From the NCBI GenBank assembly GCA_012295275.1, contig CM022665.1, positions 34,344,022 to 34,408,021 on the forward strand: a stretch of 64,000 nt of DNA, read 5' to 3'. Below are positions 35,766 to 64,000 of the stretch, in pieces. Source of the DNA: Chrysomallon squamiferum. Lineage: Eukaryota > Mollusca > Gastropoda > Neomphalida > Peltospiridae. The position numbers and the translations under genes are program-made. The notes under the pieces are model-generated. The model was given only the letters and a program-made list of their open reading frames with translations. It was not told the DNA's origin and did no database searches. Numbering within the stretch: position 1 is the first letter of the stretch; every line of letters begins with the position of its first letter.

Positions 35766-37454
35766 CAAGGGTAGCTTTCTGATAACAGCTGTTATACTTA
35801 ATCTGTTCATCATGTGGATTAACCCTTATTTTACATAGAACTCTCACAAACAAGTAGTAGTTGATTATGGTGCAGATGTTATTGTGTAGGTATATTTAAT
35901 TCTTTAGGATTTGAAGAGTAGCAATTGATTTGTTATTGATATGTAATCTTTAGAAAATATTTAGTAAAATCTTTTTGGATTTGATGCTTTATTTAGGGTT
36001 TCCTTTTTAATGTACATTTAATATAAATAATTTCCAAATAATTTGTTTAATTCTGTTGAAAAAATAATTTATTACAAAGGTGAAAACTATGCCAGATTAT
36101 TAATTGACTTCAGTATTAACCATTTCTGGTTCAGTCATGATTTACTGGTAATAATTTAACAATTTAATAATTGGAGAAGACATTATTTAATTTTTTTAAA
36201 TTATTTATATAACAAAAATGAATGTAACCAAAAAAAATTAATAATTCAATATATTTTTGGGTTGGATATTTGAAATAACTTTTTTGTTTAAGCATTTTCT
36301 TATATTTGCTTTATTAGAATTTGTATTCATAACTATTTGTCCAACTCTTTTTCCCATTAAACAAAACAATTCATTTTATTGAATTTAAAAAAATAAAAAA
36401 AATGTGTTGCTGTGTTTATAATAAACCATAGTAAACATGTACCAAAAAAATGTATCTTTTTATTAAAGGTGTATTTCGCTGTGGTTAATTTAATTGTGAA
36501 TAGTTATTCAATGTTAATTGAAATTTTATGCTTAAAACAAATGTTGCATGTGCATTCTAATATTGGTATTTTTGTAAATACAATTCAATTATGTAATGAT
36601 AAATAAACTTGTCAGTTTTAAATGGTCTTTATATCTGCTAAAAATTTGATCAGTTAGTCAAGTTCTGATCATGGTGCAGTGGATTAGAAAAAAGTAAAAT
36701 GAGACCTTTTTAAACTATTACTTCTATTTCAACATTTTAATTTGAATACCTTTGAAGAAATGTTTAAAATATATTACTAATTAAAAAATAATTCAGATAT
36801 ATTACTCAAAACATTGAAGTAGATCTTCACCACCAAAAAAATAATAGAATATGTTTGAGCCCAAGTCCCATTTTTTATATATATAATATATAGTGTAATT
36901 TCATTGACAGAATGTTAAAATGGTTACAAACGTAATTTTCATCATTCTCAGTATTCACAAAATTATTTGAAAGGATAGGCTTTCAAATTAAAAATGATGC
37001 TAAAAGGAAAAAAAAAACTAGTTATAGCATGTACATTATCAGGACAGATTTAAATAAAAACCTAAATAATGATAATAAAGGAAAAGTAATGGAAACCATC
37101 ACTATGCTAAATAATAGAATCTGAAAAGAATCAGTTTCCATCAAATTTAATAATTAATAAAACATTCTGGAATAATCGGCTGGGCTATTATTTCATCATA
37201 CTGAGTCCACAACTGATTTATAATTAAAGATGGCAAAATATGCTTTCCTAACTAATCTGCAGCAAGGCCTATTAAAAATTTGTTTCCAGCTATTAGATAC
37301 GAGTAACCCAATTAATTATTTATATTATCATCTCAGAAGGAAACAATTAAAATTAACTTGGAAAAATATGCTACAAAATCAGCATGAAACCTTTTATTAA
37401 CAATGATGGGATTATAAACATCTAAATATAATACAGAACAAAGGTTTTGTCATA

Positions 37455-37460
37455 TTTATT
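37455..37460 (-). promoter_or_regulatory. Probable SRP9 polyadenylation signal
   Basis: A minus-strand AATAAA lies about 100 bases downstream of the SRP9 stop codon, a usual distance for a short 3' UTR. Confidence 0.5.
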
Positions 37461-37558
37461 CAGAATGTAAAAGGACAGTTGATATTTTCTGACTGCACAT
37501 TTTCACTGTGTGCTAATAAATGACATGAGTTAATTCAGCTTTTTTCAGCAGAAAGATG

Positions 37559-37822
37559 TCACTTTTCCTTTGAAGCCATATGTCTCATTAACTGACTTGT
37601 CAGTTTCTCTAATTTTTTAACATCTTGTGCATGTTCAGTTCTGTATTGTAAGCACTAAAAGTACAAAAAAAAGTAACATTAAAACCCACATATTGCAAAT
37701 TTATAGAGAATGCTCAAGTGTTATCACTGTCTTCAAAAATCTGATGTAGTATGAAAATAATTTGAATGAAATGTCAGAAAAATATGATTAAATGTGTAGA
37801 TAAAACACATACACGTGTATAT

Positions 37823-37908
<86 letters not shown>

Positions 37909-38513
37909 CAAAATTGACTTAAAAATATTAAAGTACTTACGACTCTGTCATCTGTCATTTTCAGGATAAGTTTCCCATCACAATGACGGTATTTTATTGT
38001 AAATCGGCACTAAAAAGGAATATTGTTCAGACTAAAATTAATTTAAATATACTGCAGAAAATAGTTACTCGTATTTCAACTAGTCTACAGTATTGAACAA
38101 AATGTATTGAACAAAATCTACTATTTAAATATTTCTATTTTCTAAAGTTCTGGCGTCGAAGAAATATTGTTTGAATTTTAAATTTATCTTCATCCTGCAC
38201 CCCAGTCATCACGATTACTTTTTAAATGTTTATAATCTCATTATTCCCCCCACAAAATTATAATTGACTTTAATCAGCTTTTAAAACCAGTACAAACTAT
38301 AAAATGAAAATAATTCAAAGTCCGAAACAAGATAATAAAATTTAAAGCTGAAAGCACAACTGAAAACACCAAAAGCGCTGGATTATAAAACTTCGAAAGG
38401 GAAACTTCAAAACCTTTTCGAATGAAGATGTTAATACTTACTCGAGCAGGATCAATCAAATACAACTTTTCTGCTGCTTTTGCAAATTCTTCCCACGTAG
38501 AAAGGTAAGTCAT
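37559..38513 (-). CDS. SRP9: SRP9, signal recognition particle 9 kDa subunit (3 exons)
   Basis: SRP9 pairs with SRP14 on the Alu domain of SRP RNA and slows translation elongation while the ribosome is brought to the ER. Exons are 38442-38513, 37941-38009 and 37559-37654, all phase 0, giving 78 residues plus TGA (human 86). Exon 1 starts [20 protein letters not shown] and continues DPAR, matching the human TWEEFSRAAEKLYLADP. Exon 2 gives [20 protein letters not shown] and exon 3 gives [20 protein letters not shown], then [11 protein letters not shown]. The C-terminus is about eight residues shorter than human. The gene is divergent with Ena/VASP, and about 675 bases separate the two start codons. 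Intron 2 carries a long (TA)n tract. Confidence 0.95.
37836..37904. repeat. (TA)n microsatellite in SRP9 intron 2
   Basis: An AC/AT-containing leader is followed by about 33 TA units. Plus-strand Tyr-Ile open frames through it are artefacts of the repeat. Confidence 0.95.
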
Positions 38514-39189
38514 TTTAATAATGTCTTTAAAAATCTTAAAAAGTAACACAACTTAAACCATCTGTTTTTCGTTTGATAAAGAAAAACTGATTTCAGAGCT
38601 ATGCTACGCACATTTTTATTCCCAATTTCATAAACAAATGACCAATTATCAGTCGTTGCAGTTACGCACTGATGGACTGGTACAACAATAATAATATATT
38701 ATAGCGCCATAAGTAACAAATAACGGTCAGACATTATTATTATTATTATTTTTTTATTATTATTATTTACTTCAGTAGCGCAGTAAATATAAAAATTCGT
38801 ATTTTAAACTATATAATAGTAAGAAAAAATATAATTGTAATCCTTTTCCTACATATAATATTTTTATGGACAACGTATAATTTTTAAAAACATACGTAGG
38901 CAAAAATATTAGATTTTTTAAATATATTTTAATTCTAATTCTGCAATAAATGGTTTATCATGGCGGCGAGAAAGGAAGTGATTTGTCTGATCGGTAACTG
39001 ACAGCTAAGTTGTAGATCATTTCAGCTGGGAAGCGTTGGTTATCCTGGTGCGCTATATATATATATATTATACTATAAAGGAATTATATCACAAGGTTAA
39101 GAACTAAACTTCAATAAACGTTTTACTAGTTCTGAAGATACAGTTCTAGGTCGGAACTGTCAAGAAAAATCAAAGAAAAAAAAAAAATC
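38514..39189. promoter_or_regulatory. Bidirectional promoter region between SRP9 and Ena/VASP
   Basis: Both genes start outward from this interval. At 38960-38967 it contains ATGGCGGC, the core of a YY1 site (AANATGGCGGC) typical of TATA-less housekeeping promoters. An ETS-like GGAAGTG follows at 38974-38980. The DNA around 38955-39050 is the least AT-rich part of the interval. A 60-base TTA/ATT-rich tract near 38730-38770 lies on the SRP9 side. The Ena/VASP 5' UTR probably starts within 39000-39189. Sites are read from sequence; promoter use is inferred. Confidence 0.55.
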
Positions 39190-55794
<16,605 letters not shown>

Positions 55795-56234
55795 AGTTGA
55801 CAGGAAGAAAGGCAAGCTGGTTTTGCTCAATACAGAACAAGTGTCTCCATCTTGAAAAATGATTTTTGTATACCATACATCAATCTTCCATGTGAATCTT
55901 AGAATCATAATGATGAATTTTGCATCTTTTTGGATGTATTACTGGACCAAAAATAGATTTCTATTATTACAAATTTTGCATTAACCCAATCATCCCTGAA
56001 ATTGTATTTGTTTTTGGATTTTTTTTTAATATATGAAGCTTATGTGGATGGGAAAGTTAAATGAAAGTTGCTGAACAATCACTTGATTTTATCATCCTTT
56101 TATTAAAATTAAAATCTGATGTAAAATTCAAAACTGTTGAAGGAGATAATTTGCCAATGTAAAATATACATTTTTATTTAAATATGTAAACTTGCACAAT
56201 GGATTCATTGGATAAAGCCCATAATTAATATGTA

Positions 56235-56345
56235 AATATTTAAGGAATGTCAGCTAATTAATGTCATTCCTTTAGAATTTAACATGATTTGGGTTATTTT
56301 TAATCTGTTTTCATCACAAACCTTCAGCAATTTTTGTAATGGGCA
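56235..56345 (+). repeat. Diverged direct repeat, copy 1
   Basis: Resembles 58205-58325: both contain a CTAATTAATG-like start, CATTCCTTTAGAA, GTTATTTTTAATCTG/TTTG and a TTTTGTAATG end. Confidence 0.45.
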
Positions 56346-57237
56346 CAGTCTCAGACATTTTTTGACAATGAAACTGGATTAAAATATTTTTTAATGCTAT
56401 TATTTTATAATATCTAAACATGCAAAGAATATTAACAAAACTGCCAAAGCCTGTGTGTAATAACTAATATATAAGCTTTATAGAGATCAAAGGTTTATGT
56501 GAAAATTGCTTATGCTTGCTTCAGTTCGGTTTCATGTTAAGAGAAAGTAATTTAACACAATCCACATAATTATGTTGCTTGGCTCCTTTTCTTGACAAAA
56601 GCTTGTTATATCAATGTATCAAACAGCTGATAAATGATTCTTGTATGTTTGATTTTTGTCCAAAGTGAATTTTGGAAATTTTCAAACAGAAAGTATTAAT
56701 TCGTATTTGTGTAACATGCATTGTGGCATCCAAGTATGATAAATTTGTAAATAGACATTTTTCTATTAAAGTATAGTGTAATATATATGGTAACTGTTTT
56801 GAAGATTTTTGTAGTTTGCATATGTTGTAAAGCACTAACAGTTTTTATTATTTATTTTGTTATTATTATTAAAATGATTATTTTTTAAAGAATTCTATGC
56901 AGAAAATCATATATTAGATTATGAAATAATGAAAATAATAATTATGAACTTATTTAGTCATTCAAGAAAGGAAATTTATATATCCAAATTTTTTCTTTTT
57001 CTTTTTATTATTATTTATTTTACTTAAAAAAAAAAAAAAATTCTTCACTTTTATGTTTCATTAGGATTCTGTTTGTTTGAAATTCACTTATGGTAGTATG
57101 AAATGTTTTTATGTTGACTGACCAACTGTCTTGGAAGAATGAGTCTTTGATATTTCATATCTTCACACAATTAGCAGTAATATTTACAACTAATGTTATA
57201 ATTATCTTAATATCAAACAGACCTTTTGATTTAATTC

Positions 57238-57242
<5 letters not shown>

Positions 57243-57283
<41 letters not shown>
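57243..57283. repeat. (TG)n microsatellite
   Basis: About 20 uninterrupted TG units. Confidence 0.95.
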
Positions 57284-57285
<2 letters not shown>

Positions 57286-58204
57286 AAATTTATAATAATA
57301 AAATGAAACAGTTGAAGGTTTGATGAATTAAAATATTGATATGGTAACTCTTTTAGTCAGTTTTGGCTTTTCATGTTTTAACATAAAATGAAGGCCAGTA
57401 CAGACATTTTAAGGGTCAAACCACTGAAATCTATTGACATATCTGAAAGTTTTTTGTGGAAATCGGTACTGGTAATACTGCAGTTAATTTTCTTCTTTTC
57501 TTTTCTTTTTTATTATTATTTTTTTATTTTTTTGTCTTTGAAGTTTGCTCAAAATCTCTGTTGTATATCACCATTAATAAAAAAAAATCATTGGTTAGGT
57601 TAATACATCTTATTAGATCTTTAATTGTGATTTTATGTTGGAGAGGAAAAATTGATATTTCAACTAAATGATATTAATTTATTTATTTTTATTTATTTAT
57701 TATTATTATTATTATTATGATATTTATTATTTATGGGCTTTTTTTTTTTTAGATGATTTATGTTTTAAATAATTGTCAGTATTAATGAATATCTTACAAT
57801 TTTTTTTTTTCTTTAAAATTTTTGTGCTGATGTGGAGTTATGTTTTTTTTTTTATATATATGTATTTTGTAACTATACTAGAAATACATTTTACATGGGA
57901 GACAGCAGGTATTTTATTTCTGCCTCTTTATTGTCATGATTTATTATGAATATATTATTATTTTTGCTTAAGAACATTTAAAAGCAAAATTATGTACATT
58001 GTTTTCTGCAGATATTTTATATATTGTTTTAAAATATTTACTTTGACAGTTTGCATCTTAATTGTTGGTAACCATATATTGGTAAGTTTACTGCTACATT
58101 ATATCATTTCTTTATTTTTATAGTTTCCATTTTTTTTTCTTCAAATGATTTGTAAATAATCAGGTATTGTCTTCTGCTAATTTGAAAATACATTTGTATT
58201 TGTT

Positions 58205-58325
58205 TAGTATGTAAAAGCTCCAGAAATTCAATTAATTATTGTTATTCCTTTAGAAATTAATAGAATTTGAGTTATTTTTAATTTGTTTCTATCAGAATAT
58301 TTTGTAATGTTTGTAATGTTTAATA
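58205..58325 (+). repeat. Diverged direct repeat, copy 2
   Basis: Partner of 56235-56345. The clearest shared words are TATTCCTTTAGAAATTAA and GAGTTATTTTTAATTTG. Confidence 0.45.
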
Positions 58326-58460
58326 ATTTTGTCTTATTGCATTTAATTAAAGTACATCTTATATAACAGGATCAGAATTTCAGTTGTTAAAGTAAAAAAA
58401 TGTTTCTATAAAATGCTAATGAAAGACTGAATTACGATTCAGATTATTATTATTATTATT

Positions 58461-58491
<31 letters not shown>

Positions 58492-59346
58492 ATTAAATAA
58501 ATAAACAATTTACACTATTTGGTACATGTGAATTTTTCATTTCTGCCTTAATTTTATTTTAACTGTTACTAAATTGAAAATATCCATGTTCTTAATTCTT
58601 GTGTTACTAATTTGGAAATATTTCATTTGTATTTTTCTTGCATGTTCTGTGTGTGTTTTATATTGCCCTGATAATTTTGTCAATTGCTCCTGTTTTCCAG
58701 TTTTATATATTGATCTTCTTTATATATCAAACTTAAAATTAATGTTCATTTTATGTCTCTTTAATACATTTTGATATTTTTCTGTATTAGCTCAGCATTT
58801 TATGCTTTTAAAATTTAATATTCCAGAAAAAGGAAATTTTATAATTTCTTTAAGTATTTCAGTCTTTAAAATTCAGTTTTAATTTTAGATCTGCAGCCAG
58901 TGATAATCTTTATTTTCAAAAATGATCATAACAAGTAAACCTAGAAATTTTTTAATTTAACTGACATAGATTTCAGTAACAAAAATTTGATTGTTTGTTG
59001 TTAATGTTAGTGAGAATTTATCAACCGCATTTAGAATTTTTTTTTTTTTTTTTTTTTTCACTGAAATTGTTAAAAATATTACCAAGACTGGTGGTAGAGG
59101 ATTTCATGAGTATCTCATGATTTGTAAGTTTAAATATGATTGCTATGTGAAGGCAAACATTTTTTCTGACATTTCATTGTTTTTATTTATTTATTTTTTT
59201 AATTTTTTTAATTTTTTCAAATAAGTAATGAAATGTTTAAATAAGGAATTTCTTGCCAAGATGAAGTTGTGTTTATATATATTTCATTTCTTATTAGGAA
59301 TGTTAAGTATTTCCACATTTAGTCTGCTTTTAATTTTATTGATTGC

Positions 59347-59350
<4 letters not shown>

Positions 59351-59386
<36 letters not shown>
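59351..59386. repeat. (TA)n microsatellite
   Basis: About 18 TA units followed by a short CATATACATA tail. Confidence 0.95.
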
Positions 59387-59396
<10 letters not shown>

Positions 59397-62300
59397 TATT
59401 CATAAGATTTAAAGGTGGTTTAGTTTTTTCTTTAAATAAAATTATTTATTATCATTATTATTTTTAATTATATAATTTTATCTTTTGAGTAATAAATTTA
59501 TAGGTATCACTTAGACTGTTCTGTCCATTTAAACAGATCTTTAGTCTGTCAACAATGATTTAAAAGTAACTAACATTTCTGGTCCATATTTTATCTATGC
59601 AAGTATTCTTTGTTAATAGTTGTACAGATAAATGGATAAAACTTTCATTGAAATGACAAGAAGTTAAAAATCAAAAAACAAAAAGTAATATGTTTCCAAA
59701 GAGATTATTATTATTTTTTTTTTTTAAACAATGTGGTGAGGCACACCATTCCAAAAACAATTCAAATGTTTAGGAAAAAGCTTGAAGATTTAGTTCTAGT
59801 TCATGCAAAAATGAAGAGATTTTTTCTTTCTTTAAAATTTTTAATATAAAAGGACATTATTAACTCTTTAGAATGTAGGTGATTTTGTGTAACCAGGTTT
59901 GATCATTCCAGTAATATTATGTATAATTTAAAAAAATAATAATAATAAAAGAAATTGTTAACAGGTAAAACCACAATAATAATACATATTCTTCAGAAAC
60001 AGTGAAACTGGCATTAATCTTAGGGTAGTTGGTTACAGAACCCCACAATTTAATTTGACATAATTATTTACGGTCTTGTGGTTATTACACGAATCCAGAA
60101 GTTCAGTTTTTCTGTTCAGTTTATTTACTGTTAGGCATAATACAGTGTTACAATTAAGCTCATTTACTTAAGTTGATCTCAGATTGACTGTAGTTATAAT
60201 AAATAGATTTTTATTTGAAATATCATTACTTAATATTTTAAATAGTTTTTTCAGATGTATCATAATAAAATGTCTCCAGAGTGTTATTTCATTATTTCAG
60301 GGTTCTCTTGCATATAGTTTCGTTTTTAAATCATTAAAAAAATAAATCAAATACACAAGATGGGTAAAAGCTTAATATTTTTCATGTTAGGAAAACAAAT
60401 TTGGATTGGTATTAATTTTGATGTTTTTATTTATTCTACAATATTAAGGGGAATTATGTGTATAATACTTCACTGTGCCTCTATTACCTGCAATCAGTTG
60501 TCTTCCCCAAAAAGTTTAAGAATGTAGCTAGTTTTGTTTTTTCAGTATTATTATTTTATTTATTATTTTTTTTTTAGTATTATACAGACAACATATTCAA
60601 ATCAAAATTTTGAATTCTTTTTTTTTTTAAATTTAAAACAAATGTATATATGTGTATAAATACTATTATTTAAAGTAGTAGTACTTGCAAAATTTAAGCT
60701 GCTTGTGTTGCTTAATGCTCAATTTCCTTTTGTTTTTATTTAGCAATTATAGTGATCATAACATAACATTCCCTTTTTTTTTAGTTAGTAACTGAACCCT
60801 TGTTATAGTGGGTTAGTCAATATTTGACTTTTCATGTATGTGTGTTTCCATTTCATAGCTTTATTTACTTATCTGTATATGTTGAATGCCAGCTAGCTGT
60901 GTCATGATACTCCTTTGATGTTGATTGATTTTTAATCTTATTTAAAATGTAATATTATTTAAACTATAATACTTTTTTAGCATAAAAATTCTGATTTGAA
61001 ATATATGGATTTGAAAATGGCAGCAGTGAAGCTGTGAATTTAGAAGTGCTGTATTTATTTTTCTCTATCAGAAAAATTATATGAAATAAATATTTTCATT
61101 GTCATCATTTCTTTTGGATAAGCTAGTGGGCTTTTGGGGGGTCACTTCTAGTCAGATTGCTAATAATGGTTAATGTTGGTGTCTTTATACACTTATGTTA
61201 TTAAAATAATCATTTGTTTCTATTTTTTTTATTTTTTTTATTTTTTATTAATATCAGCTTTCAGCTTATAGAATGCAATACCTACCTAAAAAGAGAAAAC
61301 TTCATATCAGTTTAAAGTAAAATAAAAATAAAAAGTTAAACAACTTGAGAATCCATTTTTTGGATTGTGCAATAATAAATAACTATAATAATATGAATAG
61401 GTTGCAAACATTTTACGTATGTTATTTTTATAAAGTAATATAGTGGACAAAAAAAAAAATGTTTTCAGTTGATGTTTATTGTGGAAATAAACATGAATAT
61501 TAATATATCAACGTGTATAAAATATTTACTGTTTGATACAAGGCAATTTATTTTGTGTTTCATTATGCTTCATACTGCAGAGTTAATCATTATTATCTAC
61601 TTCAGTAATCAAAAAAAAAATATAGTGAAATTAAATATATTGATGGATGAATTTTTAATCTGTATTTTTTGTTTTGTGAATCTTTATTTCACTAGTGTAT
61701 TTTTTGTTTAACCTGTAAAGATCTGTCTTCATATAAGTGTATTGTATAAAATGTACTTCACTTATTTACATTGCTTTTTAAAGTGCTTTGATAATAGTAA
61801 TTTTGCTTTGTTTGGTTGTTGTTTTTTTCTTGTTTTTGTTTTGTTTTTTAGATTATTATGTATTTATACATATTGCAGATATTGTGCTGCTGGATGTTTT
61901 TAAATAATGAATTCTGAAAATTGCTGTCTAAATGGTACTTATTTTGCTATTCATAAATAATGTAGTCTAGCTTATGATAAGGAGAGGCTATTTTTTAAGA
62001 TATTTATGTGTTACATATACATGAACAAAGCCACTGGTCTAGTAAAGTTGTAACTTGATAAGTCCATAAAATGATAATGTTAACACAGAAAACATAAACC
62101 ACTCATATAAATGTACCTCTTTAATGAATTTGTTTTGACTTTTTATGTTTAGTTGACAAATTTTGTTTACTATCAAATAGGTCTTATGGACTACGGATAT
62201 GCTAAATTTGTGAGGAAGAGGTTGGCAAGTATAACTGTAAAAATTAAACAAGTTAATTTTAATTGCTAGCTAATAAATGTCTCTGATTCTGTACTTGAGT

Positions 62301-64000
62301 AACTCCCATTTCCATCTACTGATCCAGTCTAGGATACATTTGAAATAAAATAATCATATTCTGTTCAGAATTTAAATTGCTTTCTTCTCTTTATTCATTT
62401 AGTTTTTAAAAATTATTTTGAAGTTTTTATCAGTATTTAGAATCCAAATTAATTTATTTGTCTTCCTTTTTTTAAATATATTAACTATTTCTCCATTGGC
62501 ATAGATAAATCAGTTTGTCTATGATCTCTTTTCTTTTTTTGAATAATAGTTTGTTTATTTAATTACATTTTTATTTCCATTTCTGTTTCACTTTTTAATG
62601 ATGTACAATTTCATTACACATTTGTTATATAAGAAATCAGATAACCGTATTATAATTATAATTTCTGCTTTTTAAAAAGTAACTCTAAAAACAAGTCTAT
62701 TCCCCAATGACAGTATTGTGTTGGTACAATGTGAAGTAAATTTGCTGATTGCTAATATAAACATTATACATCTCATGTATTGCCACATTACCAGGTGGTG
62801 TTGTATACTACAAACAATGAAATAAAATGTAGCCTTATTTTTCTGTCTTTGTTTTCTTTTGTCAGCTTCAAATCATTTCTCAAGCAGCTACAGAGGAGAC
62901 AGATTGTTTTGTTATCAATGTTGTTCTGTTTATTTACATGACTGTGTACACACACTTTATTAAATATTAGAACATAGTAGAATGTATCATCATTGTCTAC
63001 ACGTCTAAGATGCCTTTCTTTTTCTTTATAATTAAACTCACTGATGCTCCATTTTCCCAAAATAATGAATTTACCCTTTTTGTTTTCTTAAACTTGATAA
63101 TGAGATGAAATTAATTTCATTATAAAGAAAACAATTGTTTAAAATGTTTTAAAGAGAGGGTATAGGTGTATGATGTATACTTTCATTTAATTTATAGCTA
63201 ATAAGTTAGTTTCTAGCATATAGTAGTAGTCTTCAAATTGTGCATGCAGTATTTTTTTAAGCATTGGGTACTGTATATATATATTAAATGGAACATTTGT
63301 ATAAAATGATTCCTTTCAAAGTTACTGACGGGTGCTATTTTTTAAACTGAAAATAGCATACTACTCTGTAATGGGAAGCAAATAACTTATGTTTTTGCTT
63401 CTCTCTGAGGTTCACAGATTCAATATTTTTTTAAAAAGGAAGAGCGATGCAGAATAAATCTGGGTAATTTCATGTAACTTGGACTTGTAAACAACAAAGA
63501 ACTCATAAGTGATTTGACTTCCCTTGTAGTATAAACAAAAATATTTCAATATTCTGTAACTTGAAGGTTTTTCTAATATAGCAAGCAACAATTTACAATA
63601 TGTCTGGGTTTTTTTTTTATAATTTTGATTAAATAGTTAATAATGTAGATTTGGGCAGTTAGGTACAACCTGCCATCTAATATCATACTGTTGTAATACA
63701 GTAAAGACTGAAGTAAAATACAATAGTTGTTACTGATTTGTTTTGCAAGCAATTGGAAAGTAGAATGATTTCCAAGTTCTGTAATTCACCCATAAAGGAT
63801 CCCAAAGATAATTTTATTTATTTCAAAAAGTACAAATTCTTATAATTTAAACAGGTCCAGAATTGGTTGTTGTAGTGTTGTGATATTTGTAAATTAGTAT
63901 TATGAGTATATCTGTAAAAAGAACATAAATATGCTGTATAAATATACATGTATGCACGGAACAAGAGGCTAATTTTATACACTATTTTTATGATTAATGT

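Larger units (their letters stand above)
35582..37558. other. YIF1 3' UTR and YIF1-SRP9 convergent intergenic region
   Basis: YIF1 (plus) and SRP9 (minus) converge here. The region contains the YIF1 3' UTR and the SRP9 3' end. It is AT-rich with no supported gene. Confidence 0.6.
55795..64000. other. Ena/VASP 3' UTR and gene-free AT-rich DNA
   Basis: The Ena/VASP 3' UTR starts here and could be long, as no convincing early AATAAA is seen; candidates lie near 57295 and further right. Beyond it there are many T-rich and ATT tracts (58463-58486, 59038-59058), (TG)n at 57243-57283 and (TA)n at 59351-59386. No peptide in either strand resembles a known protein, and the open frames are short and low-complexity. 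Confidence 0.55.

Noticed and set aside
37766-37969. 67-codon open frame with Tyr-Ile repeats
   Set aside because: It is generated by the (TA)n microsatellite in SRP9 intron 2.
62788-63060. 90-codon minus-strand open frame near the right end
   Set aside because: It is the most protein-like of the right-hand frames, with charged and Cys residues, but it has no family match, splice context or neighbours to support it.

Overview
The window is AT-rich animal nuclear DNA. It has spliced genes with GT-AG introns of roughly 0.2 to 3 kb (one of 10 kb), many microsatellites and homopolymer runs, and remnants of DNA transposons. All the genes are conserved bilaterian genes. The remains of a PL14-type polysaccharide lyase gene, a family best known among animals in molluscs, lean towards a lophotrochozoan, probably a mollusc. 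I cannot name the species. I see no rRNA, tRNA, CRISPR or bacterial-type operon.

Layout, left to right. (1) 2056-2225, minus: first coding exon of a CNRIP1-like gene (cannabinoid-receptor-interacting protein); the rest lies off the left edge. (2) 6522-23946, minus: a complete PARP1 gene in 27 coding exons. It encodes 988 residues with Zn1, Zn2, NLS, Zn3, BRCT, WGR, helical and ART domains and an intact H-Y-E catalytic triad. Its introns hold a mariner-type MITE, a decayed coding-like island, and an inverted copy of PARP1's own exon 3. (3) 23947-29394: intergenic DNA with a broken PL14 lyase pseudogene (minus, about 25306-25975), a CCGG-rich MITE-like element (26898-27188) and a Tigger/pogo-type remnant (28177-28895). 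(4) 29395-35581, plus: YIF1 (Golgi/ER membrane trafficking), 9 coding exons, 310 residues. (5) 37559-38513, minus: SRP9, 3 exons, 78 residues. (6) 39190-55794, plus: an Ena/VASP gene, 10 coding exons, 409 residues, divergently arranged with SRP9 across a short shared promoter. Its 10.4-kb first intron carries a probable alternative first exon, two tandem-repeat arrays and a near-identical 1.47-kb direct duplication. (7) 55795-64000: Ena/VASP 3' UTR and AT-rich DNA with no gene that I can support.

The genes do not form a pathway. They are housekeeping and cytoskeletal genes that happen to be neighbours: PARP1 in DNA-damage response, YIF1 in ER-Golgi transport, SRP9 in signal recognition particle function, Ena/VASP in actin assembly and CNRIP1 in membrane-receptor modulation. 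Exon boundaries were worked out by hand from splice signals, reading phase and remembered family sequences. The total coding lengths of PARP1 (2967), YIF1 (933), SRP9 (237) and Ena/VASP (1230) all divide by three and close on a stop codon. I found no wholly new system. The most interesting items are the inverted PARP1 exon copy and the phase-matched alternative Ena/VASP start exon.
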